This document shows, piece by piece, positions 57,449 through 64,000 of a DNA stretch of 64,000 bases (position 1 is its first letter; the number at the start of each line of letters is the position of its first letter). The stretch comes from Microvirga sp. TS319 (GTDB lineage Bacteria; Pseudomonadota; Alphaproteobacteria; Rhizobiales; Beijerinckiaceae), in contig NZ_JBGGGT010000001.1 of the NCBI RefSeq assembly GCF_041276405.1, forward strand, positions 1,937,001 through 2,001,000, written 5' to 3'. The notes beneath the pieces are model-generated. The model did not search any database and was not told where the DNA came from. It saw only the letters and a list, made by a program, of their open reading frames with translations. The translations under genes were made by a program, and so were the position numbers.

Positions 57449-58453
57449 CTATGAAACGTAGAGGTCCGGGCATGCCTGAAGCCGCACTTCAGTTGCCTGC
57501 CCGCTCTCAAGTGCCTTTCCGCAGGCCGCCGCGGTCGCCGTCGCGGCGTAGCCGTCCCATGCGCTTGCACCGACGGGAACTCCGGTCCGGATCGAGTCCA
57601 CCCATGCCTGGAGTTGGCTCCTGTAGGCAGCAGAGAAGTGTGCCCGCCAATCCTCGGCAAACCTGGAAATCTCCTGTCCAGAGGAGCGAATGCGCACGAG
57701 GGACTGCGGCGTGAGCGCCAGAGTGCCGTTCTCGCATACGAGCTCCGCGCGGACATCGTAGCCGTAACGGGCATTCACAAAAACTTCGATGTCGACGAGG
57801 GTGCCCTGACGAGTTTCTAACACGATGAACTGCGGGTCCATCAAGGCGCCAGGGTCGGTTGGCCTTCGCCTGAAAACCGTTGCGGCCGTGAATTCGCTGT
57901 CTAGGAGCCAGCGCGCGATATCGATCTCGTGGACGGCCGAATTGCTGATCAGCATTGCGGAGTTGAACCAAGAGGGCGCGTTGGCATTGCGGTGGATGCA
58001 GTGCATCAGGAGCGGTGCGCCGAATCGGCCACTCTTCAGGTTGGATCTCATGGTCACATAGCCGGGATCGAACCGTCGCATGAAGCCTACCTGGACGAGG
58101 CGTTTCCCGATCGCGATCTCCGCATCCACGATGCGCAGGCAGCCTTCGACGGTTGGAGAGAGCGGTTTTTCGCACAGCACGGGCTTTCCAGCCGAGAGGC
58201 AGGCAAGAACCAGCTCCTCGTGGGTGGCGTCAGGAGCGGCGATCAAGACCGCGCCGACCATAGGATCACCGATTAGAGAGTGCGCATCAGCATGGATGCG
58301 TTCGACCCGGGCGGCCGCTGCGACCGCCGCGGCCTTATTCGCGTCCACGTCCGAAATGGCGACCGGGACGGCCCCTTGAACGGAACTCGCAAGGATAAGG
58401 GCATGGTCGCCGCCCATGACACCGGTCCCGATCACCCCTACCCCGATGGTCAT
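57449..58453 (-). CDS. Gfo/Idh/MocA-family oxidoreductase, inositol 2-dehydrogenase-like
   Basis: 334 residues. N-terminal Rossmann GVGVIGTGVMGGDHALIL, then the cofactor/catalytic EKP motif in VLCEKPLSPTVEGC, the VGFMRRFDPGYVTM strand, PLLMHCIHRNANAP and catalytic-site SNSAVHEIDIARWLL (D-x-x-H-like). These motifs closely follow the IolG (myo-inositol 2-dehydrogenase) branch. It would oxidise a polyol or sugar at one ring carbon with NAD+. It lies 34 bases after the PhyH-family gene in the third CUT2 operon. Substrate could be an inositol isomer or another sugar. Confidence 0.84.
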   Translation of the reverse strand: MTIGVGVIGTGVMGGDHALILASSVQGAVPVAISDVDANKAAAVAAAARVERIHADAHSLIGDPMVGAVLIAAPDATHEELVLACLSAGKPVLCEKPLSPTVEGCLRIVDAEIAIGKRLVQVGFMRRFDPGYVTMRSNLKSGRFGAPLLMHCIHRNANAPSWFNSAMLISNSAVHEIDIARWLLDSEFTAATVFRRRPTDPGALMDPQFIVLETRQGTLVDIEVFVNARYGYDVRAELVCENGTLALTPQSLVRIRSSGQEISRFAEDWRAHFSAAYRSQLQAWVDSIRTGVPVGASAWDGYAATATAAACGKALESGQATEVRLQACPDLYVS

Positions 58454-58487
58454 TCCACCTCCTCCCGCGGCATGCTTTCCCAGGGCG

Positions 58488-59681
58488 TCACGTCAGCCGA
58501 CGCCCAACCCACGCCTCGAGCGCCCTGTTGAAGCGATCCGGCGCCCAGTCCTCGGCCAATGCCTGCGTCATGAGTGATTGCTGCGTTTGCGGGGCGAGCC
58601 CGCCGATGGGCGGATCTCGATCGAGGTTTGTCGGAAACGAATAGCCCTCGGCGCAGGCGGAGACCGCATTGGCTCCCTGCTCGGGCGTCAGTCGGCCCGA
58701 GGTCAGCATCGATCTGAGCGTGGGATAGAGCGCCGCGCTCATCCGAACCCGGTCGACACTTTCCATGGCACGGCCAAGAGCGGACGATATCTGGAGCAGA
58801 TTCGCCATCCGGCGGACGGTCTCCGACCGATTGGTGCCGGCTGCATGGAAGACGGCGGGGTTGAAGAAAACGGCGTCACCCTTCGACAGCGGCAACTGCA
58901 CGTGATGCCGCTCGAAGTACTCCTTGAACTCAGGCCTGCTGGTCGCGAGATAGCCCAGCAGGTAAGACTGCGAGTAGGGAAGGTAAAGCGTCGGTCCCGT
59001 CTCTATCGGCATGTCGCAATGGGCCACCGCGCCCTGGAGCGTGAGGACCGGGGAAAGGCGGTGCACGTGAGCCGGGTAGCGAGAACCGCTTTCAGGTGTC
59101 TGGAAGCCCAAATGGTAATCGCGATGGGCCGACTGTGCGGCTCCCCCCGGATTGACAACATTGAGCTGCGACGTGATCTGGTAGGCGGGTCCAAGCCAGG
59201 CCTCGCTGATGAGAGCAATCACCTCGTTGCCGTAATAGGCTACGAATGTCTCAGGATCCCGCAGGCAGAGCTTCTCGAGGGCATTCCAGACGCGATCGTT
59301 GGCGCCCGGCTTCGCAAAGTGGTCGCCTCCACCCACGTTGCTGGCGCGCTGCTCCTCGATCATGGCCCAGAACTGCTCTGTCGCGGCCTCCAGGGGCGCT
59401 AGGTTGGCAAAAGCGGCGCGGATGACGAGGATTCCCGGCCCGTTCATCATGGCTTCGACCCATTCGGCCATGAGCGCCTTGCGACTCTCGGGCGATGACG
59501 CTGCCACACGCACGGCGGCACCATCGTAGACCAAGACGTTCGACACCACCTCGCTGGCGAGGCGATACTCGGTGATGTCGGTCGTGCGTTCCACTAGGGC
59601 CTTGCAGTCGTCGAGGTCACATTGGTCTTCGCTTAACCAGACCTGATCGCCCCGGATTTGGGAAATGTTGTCGGTCCTCAT
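58488..59681 (-). CDS. Phytanoyl-CoA dioxygenase (PhyH) family protein
   Basis: 397 residues. Fe(II)/2-oxoglutarate-dependent oxygenase fold: the metal H-x-D in QSAHRDYHLGF near residue 195, distal His in NPAVFHAAGTNRSETVRR near 280 with a downstream Arg for 2-oxoglutarate, and KGDAVFFNP between. It would hydroxylate or oxidatively demethylate a small substrate. Its place after a sugar importer and before IolG-like and SDR genes suggests action on the imported compound, for example a methylated or branched polyol. A long N-terminal extension (~80 residues) is present. Confidence 0.85.
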   Translation of the reverse strand: MRTDNISQIRGDQVWLSEDQCDLDDCKALVERTTDITEYRLASEVVSNVLVYDGAAVRVAASSPESRKALMAEWVEAMMNGPGILVIRAAFANLAPLEAATEQFWAMIEEQRASNVGGGDHFAKPGANDRVWNALEKLCLRDPETFVAYYGNEVIALISEAWLGPAYQITSQLNVVNPGGAAQSAHRDYHLGFQTPESGSRYPAHVHRLSPVLTLQGAVAHCDMPIETGPTLYLPYSQSYLLGYLATSRPEFKEYFERHHVQLPLSKGDAVFFNPAVFHAAGTNRSETVRRMANLLQISSALGRAMESVDRVRMSAALYPTLRSMLTSGRLTPEQGANAVSACAEGYSFPTNLDRDPPIGGLAPQTQQSLMTQALAEDWAPDRFNRALEAWVGRRLT

Positions 59682-59712
59682 GTCGAAAGTCCTTCCCGGG
59701 AAGCAGTCGCAT

Positions 59713-59747
59713 GGGAACGCCGCCGGAGCGGGCCAGGAGGCGTTCCC
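59713..59747 (-). terminator. Stem-loop between binding-protein and PhyH-family genes (third CUT2 operon)
   Basis: A perfect 9-bp stem gggaacgcc / ggcgttccc around a 17-base GC-rich loop, 20 bases after the binding-protein stop. No T run. It probably protects the upstream mRNA 3' end or attenuates read-through into the enzyme genes. Confidence 0.5.
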
Positions 59748-59766
59748 TACGCAGTCGGTACAAGGC

Positions 59767-60780
59767 TCACGACGAGCCGCCGATGCAGGTTGCCACGTTC
59801 TGGGGCGTGCAGACGTCGAGACCCGTATAGGTCGGATCCTTCGGTGCTGGCTTGCCGTCTTTGATGTCCTTCAGGAAGAACATCGTCTTATAGCCCATCT
59901 CAAACGGGCGCTGGCCAACCTGTCCCTTGGAAAGACCGGCCTTCAGCAGGTCAAGTTGGACGGGAAGCGTATCGGCCACGACCAATGCCAGCGAGCCGTT
60001 GTCGATGCGGGCCTTATACTTCTCCGCGACCTTCCGGTAGGCCTGCGGAATAAACTGCGGGAAGCCGCCAGTCGGGATGAAAGCGTCGAGTTGCGGGTAC
60101 TTGCCGAGGGTGTCTTCCATCTGCTGGACGGAGAGCGGGAAATCATCATTGGTGTAGAGGGGACAGCCCTCGACCTCGCGCCAGCCGTTCTGGCCTGTCA
60201 GCCGCGCCCCGGGAGCCTGGTCCGATTTCGCCCCGGCAAGCGTGTCCCGGATGCCCTGCATGCGCTCATTATGGTTCGCTGCCGCGGCGCCGCCTGATTG
60301 GATGCAGATCGTCCCACCCTTCGGCTTTATCTGCTGGGCGAGCTTCGCCAAATTGACGCCGATCTCGTAGTTGTGAGTGCCAACATACGCGACGCGCAGG
60401 GCCTTGTCCTTCTCTAAGAGGTCGGAATCCCAGGTAAGGACCGGAATGCCTGCCTTCTTCGCCCCCTCAAGTGCCTTTCCCATTGCGGCCGCATTTGCGG
60501 GTGACACCGCGATGCCATCGACCTTCTTTGAAATCAGGTCGTTCACAACCTGAACCTGCTCGTCGCCGCCGCCGTGCTCGCCGGGGCCGATGTACATGCA
60601 CTCGAAAGCGCCGTTCGATTCTTTTTCGGCCTTTTTGCAGCCGTCACGGGCTTGGTCGAAGAATGGATTATTCATGTTCTTTGGCACGAGCGCGAAGACA
60701 AGCTTCTTTCCCTGTGCCTGGGCGCCGGCACTCATCGCCAGGAGCGCAGCAGCCGCCACGCTCAATGTCAGGGCTCTCAT
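59767..60780 (-). CDS. CUT2 sugar ABC transporter substrate-binding protein (third system)
   Basis: 337 residues from ATG 60780 with ggagg 7 bases upstream; the frame is open to 60906, but that part overlaps the permease end. The signal peptide LTLSVAAAALLAMSAGAQAQ is cleaved near AQA-Q. Mature motifs: LVFALVPKNMNNPFFDQARD, VNDLISKKVDGIAVSPANAA, VLTWDSDLLEKD, AYVGTHNYEIG. Several cysteines (GCKKAEKE, FECMY, VCTPQNVATC) suggest disulfides. In this operon the binding protein comes after ATPase and permease, so it is transcribed third, followed by the enzyme genes. Confidence 0.88.
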   Translation of the reverse strand: MRALTLSVAAAALLAMSAGAQAQGKKLVFALVPKNMNNPFFDQARDGCKKAEKESNGAFECMYIGPGEHGGGDEQVQVVNDLISKKVDGIAVSPANAAAMGKALEGAKKAGIPVLTWDSDLLEKDKALRVAYVGTHNYEIGVNLAKLAQQIKPKGGTICIQSGGAAAANHNERMQGIRDTLAGAKSDQAPGARLTGQNGWREVEGCPLYTNDDFPLSVQQMEDTLGKYPQLDAFIPTGGFPQFIPQAYRKVAEKYKARIDNGSLALVVADTLPVQLDLLKAGLSKGQVGQRPFEMGYKTMFFLKDIKDGKPAPKDPTYTGLDVCTPQNVATCIGGSS

Positions 60781-60820
60781 TGGTGTTCCTCCTTCTGGTA
60801 ATGATCGTCCGGCATAGCTC

Positions 60821-61846
60821 TCAAGCCGAACGTTTGCCGCGGATCCGCTGGAGCAGAACCGCCAACACGATGAAGAGACCGACGAAGGCGCCCTGCCAGT
60901 TGGCATCGACGCCCGCCATGAGAAGAGAGTTGCGGATGACCTCTATCAGCGCCGCACCGACCACGGCGCCGTACGCGGTGCCCTGGCCTCCCATGAGATC
61001 GGCCCCGCCGATCACGGTCGATGCGATCACGCGCAACTCATAGCCTTGTCCGAGCGCATTGATGGCCGATCCCTGCCAGCCGACGATCAGGACCGAGGCG
61101 AGCGCGGCGGTGAGGCCGGACACGATATATGCCTGGAGCTTCATGCGCCGAACGGGAACGCCGGTGAGGCGGGCGGCATTCTCGTTGCTGCCGATGGCGT
61201 AGAGATAGTTGCCCCAGGCCGTGAAGTTGAAGATGAAGCCGAAGACCAGGGCTAGGATCATCAGCACCCAGACCGGATTGGCGACGCCTAGAATTGCGCC
61301 GCCTCCGATGGCATCGAAGGTGTCGCCCGAGGGGCCGAAATCATAGATCATCCTATTCCCGGACAGGACGATGGCGACTGATCGGGCGAATGAGAGCATG
61401 CCGAGAGTGACGACGAACGCCGGGAGGCCCACATACGCGATGAGGAAGCCGTTGACGGCGCCTGCGGCGGCACCTGTAAGAAGACCTGCCACGAGAGCGA
61501 TCACCCAATGGTAGCCGGCTTGCAGGACAAGGCCGCAGACTACGCCGACGACACCCATCAGCGATCCGACCGACAAGTCGATGCCTCCTGTGAGGATAAC
61601 GGCGGTCATGCCAACGGCCATGATGCCGATAAAGGCGAAGTTGCGGGTGATGTTGTAGAAATTATCCGCCGAGGCGAAGGCATCCGGCTGATCCCAGGTC
61701 ATCACCGCGCACATCAGGATCAGGGCGACGGTGATCCAGAAAGGCTGGCTCGACAGCAGCCTCTGGCCAAGACTCTGTCCCTTGAGGCTCGTGATATCCT
61801 CGACTGCGACGCTGCCTTGCACGAGACGGGGTGGGACGGTTGCCAT
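60821..61846 (-). CDS. CUT2 sugar ABC transporter permease (third system)
   Basis: 341 residues, about 9 membrane segments. The family motif GMTAVILTGGIDLSVGSLMG lies near residue 80, and TVIGGADLMGGQGTAYGAVV forms the C-terminal ATPase contact loop. It begins 14 bases after the ATPase stop and probably forms a homodimer, as only one permease gene is present. Confidence 0.9.
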   Translation of the reverse strand: MATVPPRLVQGSVAVEDITSLKGQSLGQRLLSSQPFWITVALILMCAVMTWDQPDAFASADNFYNITRNFAFIGIMAVGMTAVILTGGIDLSVGSLMGVVGVVCGLVLQAGYHWVIALVAGLLTGAAAGAVNGFLIAYVGLPAFVVTLGMLSFARSVAIVLSGNRMIYDFGPSGDTFDAIGGGAILGVANPVWVLMILALVFGFIFNFTAWGNYLYAIGSNENAARLTGVPVRRMKLQAYIVSGLTAALASVLIVGWQGSAINALGQGYELRVIASTVIGGADLMGGQGTAYGAVVGAALIEVIRNSLLMAGVDANWQGAFVGLFIVLAVLLQRIRGKRSA

Positions 61847-61860
61847 GGGCCCTCAGGTGT

Positions 61861-62601
61861 CTATGCGGTGTGAATGGCTCCTGTGATGAGGCCGGTGACC
61901 TCTTCAGGGGAGGTTTGGTGGACAGGCTTGTCGGCGACCTTGGTGCCGCGGCGCATCACAACGACCCGATCGCAGACGGAGAACACATCTGGCATGCGGT
62001 GGCTGATCAGGACGACGGCGATGCCCTTGTCCTTCAAGCGGCGGATGAGATCGAGCACTTCCGCGACTTGCCGCACGCTGATCGCGGCGGTCGGCTCATC
62101 CATCAGGACGATGCGAGCATCGGAGAGGCGGGTGCGGGCAATCGCAACGGCTTGGCGTTGCCCACCCGACATCTGCTTGACTAAGTCCCGGGGGCGCGTC
62201 TCGGACTTGAGTTCCTGAAACAGCGCTGCAACACGGGAGTACATGGCTGGATAGTCGAGAATCCTGAGCGGACCGACCTGACGTTTGAGTTCGCGGCCCA
62301 AAAATACGTTGGCGGAAGCCGTGAGATTGTCGCAGAGGGCGAGATCCTGATAGACGACCTCGATGCCTTCGGCGCGCGCGTCCACGGGTTTGTGGAAGTG
62401 CTTGATCTGCCCCTGAATTCGGATCTCGCCCTCGGAGGGCCGAAAATTCCCGGCGATTATTCTCACGAGGGTGGACTTACCGGCGCCATTATCGCCCATG
62501 AGGCCCACCACCTCGCCAGCCCCGATCGACAGGTCGACGCCTTTCAGCGCCTCGATCGCGCCGAAATGTTTGGCAATGCCCTGGAGTTCCAGCAGCGCCA
62601 T
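61861..62601 (-). CDS. CUT2 ABC transporter ATP-binding protein, single-domain type
   Basis: 246 residues, so only one ATPase domain, as in FrcA-type fructose importers rather than the tandem RbsA type. Walker A GDNGAGKSTLVR, Q-loop YQDLALCDNL, signature MSGGQRQAVAIARTRL, Walker B IVLMDEPTAAIS, switch His in LISHRMPDV. It is the first gene of the - strand unit; the ~100 bases upstream (62602-62700) should hold the promoter. It works as a homodimer under the permease at 60821. Confidence 0.9.
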   Translation of the reverse strand: MALLELQGIAKHFGAIEALKGVDLSIGAGEVVGLMGDNGAGKSTLVRIIAGNFRPSEGEIRIQGQIKHFHKPVDARAEGIEVVYQDLALCDNLTASANVFLGRELKRQVGPLRILDYPAMYSRVAALFQELKSETRPRDLVKQMSGGQRQAVAIARTRLSDARIVLMDEPTAAISVRQVAEVLDLIRRLKDKGIAVVLISHRMPDVFSVCDRVVVMRRGTKVADKPVHQTSPEEVTGLITGAIHTA

Positions 62602-62751
62602 GCATCCTCCCGGGATCGGTCCTGAAGTCGAACCGAATTGCCCTTCTTAAGGGGCATGTATTCGGAAGAGGTTTACAGTTCCTGCGGCAGCGGTAAAGTA
62701 CTTTTTCTTCGGCATTCGGGACTACATGCAATGCCTTGGCCAAGTAATCCC

Positions 62752-63860
62752 TTTGCGCATGGCACCTTGGTCACCGAGCAGGAGTTTGCCGCCATCGTGG
62801 TGCGCACGACGACTGACGGTCGTGTGACGCGCCTCGGCGAGATCGCACGCAGCGAGCTCGGCGCGGATGCGTATTCCCTCCGCAGCCTGCTCGATGGCAA
62901 GCCTGCGGTCGGGATCCAGATCGTGCAACGGCCTGGCGCCAACGCGCTCGACACGGCAGCCGCCGTGAGAGCCCGGATGGCGGAGCTCGCGGGCACGTTT
63001 CCCGCAGGCGTCGAGCACCGGATTGCCTACGATCCCACGATCTTCGTCAGGGCGTCGATCAAGGCCGTGCTGAAGACGCTGGCCGAGGCCGTCCTCCTCG
63101 TGGTGCTGGTGGTCGTCGTGTTCCTCCAGAGCTGGCGGGCCGCCATCATCCCGCTGGTGGCGGTGCCGGTCTCCCTGGTCGGCACGTTCGCTGTCATGCA
63201 CCTGATGGGCTCATCGCTCAACACGCTGTCGCTGTTTGGCCTCGTGCTCTCCATCGGCATCGTGGTGGACGACGCAATCGTCGTCGTGGAGAACGTCGAG
63301 CGTCACCTCCGGCTCGGCGCCACGCCCCGCGAGGCGGCTCACAAGGCCATGGCCGAGGTGACCGGACCAATCATCGCGATCACCTTCGTGCTGGTCGCCA
63401 TCTTCGTCCCGACGGCTTTCCTGTCCGGGCTCACCGGCCAGTTCTACAGCCAGTTCGCCCTCACGATCGCCGTTTCGACAGTGCTGTCCGCAGTCAACTC
63501 GCTCACGCTGGGTCCTGCCCCGGCGGCGTTGCTCCTGAGAGATCACCATGCCCGGCCTGATCCCGTGACACGGGTCCTGGACACCATGGCGGGCTGGTTC
63601 TTCCGCGGGTTCAACCGGGGATTCGATGCGGCATCCGCCGGGTATGCCGGGCTGACGCGGCGGGCCGTCCGGTTCGGGAGCCTCGTCGTCGTGGTGTACG
63701 GAGCCCTGATCGGCGCGACATGGTTGGGCTTCTCCGCCGTGCCGACCGGATTCGTGCCCTCCCAGGACAAGTACTATCTCGTAGGCATCGTCCAGCTCCC
63801 GGCTGGAGCCTAGCTCGACCGCACCGACGAGGTCACGCGCAAGGTTTCGGAGCTCGCCCT
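62752..63860 (+). pseudogene. RND multidrug efflux permease fragment with internal stop
   Basis: Homology to AcrB/MexB-type pumps starts at about GTLVTEQEFAAIVVR and runs through TRLGEIARSELGADAYSLRS, LKTLAEAVLLVVLVVVVFLQ and the TM4 motif GIVVDDAIVVVENVERHL, to VGIVQLPAGA. This covers roughly residues 240-600 of a ~1050-residue pump. An in-frame TAG at 63811 interrupts the conserved PAGA-SLDRTDEV region; the frame continues LDRTDEVTRKVSELALAALG, then homology ends near 63860-63875. The N-terminal quarter and C-terminal 40% are absent. Not functional as a pump. Confidence 0.85.
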
Positions 63861-63861
63861 G

Positions 63862-64000
63862 GCCGCGCTCGGCGAGCCATTTCTTCATCATGGCGATCTC
63901 GCCCTCCTGGGCCCTGATCACCGCTTCCGCGAGTTCCCGGATCTTGGGATCCTTCCCGTACTTCAACTCCACCCGCGCCATGTCGATCACGCCCTGGTGG
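63862..64000 (-). CDS. DUF305-family protein, C-terminal part
   Basis: Runs in from the right edge: HQGVIDMARVELKYGKDP, then RELAEAVIRAQEGEIAMMKK and WLAERG. This is the conserved end of DUF305 (ferritin-like helical, often metal-associated, periplasmic) with its HxxxI-M pattern. The natural stop is missing: the frame reads on through the antisense of the RND fragment to a stop at 63211-63213. The 3' end therefore seems cut and joined to the RND fragment. The N-terminal part, including any signal peptide, lies outside the window. Confidence 0.75.

Noticed and set aside
63211..63861. Extension of the DUF305 protein
   Set aside because: Antisense of the RND fragment; read-through caused by loss of the natural stop, not a conserved domain.
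1..64000. tRNA, rRNA, riboswitch or phage attachment sites
   Set aside because: Scanned by eye for tRNA T-loops, rRNA-like blocks and integrase genes; none was found. Short or unusual RNAs cannot be excluded this way.

Overview
The window looks like chromosome or large-replicon DNA of a GC-rich alphaproteobacterium. The best fit is the Hyphomicrobiales, in the Microvirga/Methylobacterium direction. This is inferred from codon bias, a PhnA-like membrane protein, an HWE-type histidine kinase, the density of solute transporters, and a CTAG-bounded repeat of a style common in that order. No rRNA, tRNA, CRISPR array or replication origin was seen.

Layout. (1) 1-15 kb, all on the + strand: the 3' end of a type I secretion membrane-fusion (HlyD-type) gene, an RTX calcium-binding protein, and a surface-polysaccharide locus. 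The locus holds two large modular GT2-type proteins (one with a degenerate active site), a methyltransferase, two paralogous GT4 glycosyltransferases, a membrane-anchored coiled-coil protein, two polysaccharide-pyruvyl-transferase-family proteins, galE and a predicted lipoprotein. Several genes overlap by 1-4 bases. (2) 15-16 kb: a CTAG-bounded double-palindrome repeat and an IS6-family remnant. (3) 16-24 kb, - strand: a PotDBCA-type ABC importer followed by a flavin monooxygenase, two AhpD/CMD-fold proteins and a MATE exporter, apparently one long transcription unit. (4) 24-29 kb: an XRE-cupin regulator, kbl and tdh (threonine to glycine), and a divergent opine-dehydrogenase-family gene. (5) 29-37.5 kb: a decayed IS6 element, then a - strand operon of RpiR regulator, class III aminotransferase, TRAP-TAXI binding protein, fused TRAP permease and an Asp/Glu-racemase-family enzyme, ending in another IS6 scrap. 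(6) 37.8-43 kb: a LysR regulator divergent from an orphan Bug-type binding protein, an HWE histidine kinase, a PhnA-like membrane protein and a gene-poor kilobase.

(7) 44-62.6 kb: three separate CUT2-type sugar ABC importers with enzymes between them. The first (LsrB-like binding protein, one ATPase, two permeases) is followed by a 53-codon stub of an FGGY kinase and an aldo/keto reductase. The second has an ATPase with a GAF-like C-terminal extension and is followed by a three-domain protein that I compare with D-apionate lactonases. The third is on the - strand and is followed by a phytanoyl-CoA-dioxygenase-family protein, an IolG-like Gfo/Idh/MocA oxidoreductase and an SDR. Together these suggest uptake and oxidation of rare sugars, polyols or sugar acids through dehydrogenase and lactonase steps. 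(8) 62.7-64 kb: an RND efflux pump fragment, truncated and with an internal stop, joined tail-to-tail with the 3' end of a DUF305 gene.

A recurring pattern is a stem-loop directly downstream of the binding-protein gene in all five multi-gene importer operons. This is expected to let binding protein be made in excess of the membrane components. IS6-family remnants sit at three block boundaries, so the window reads as a mosaic of acquired transport and catabolism cassettes.
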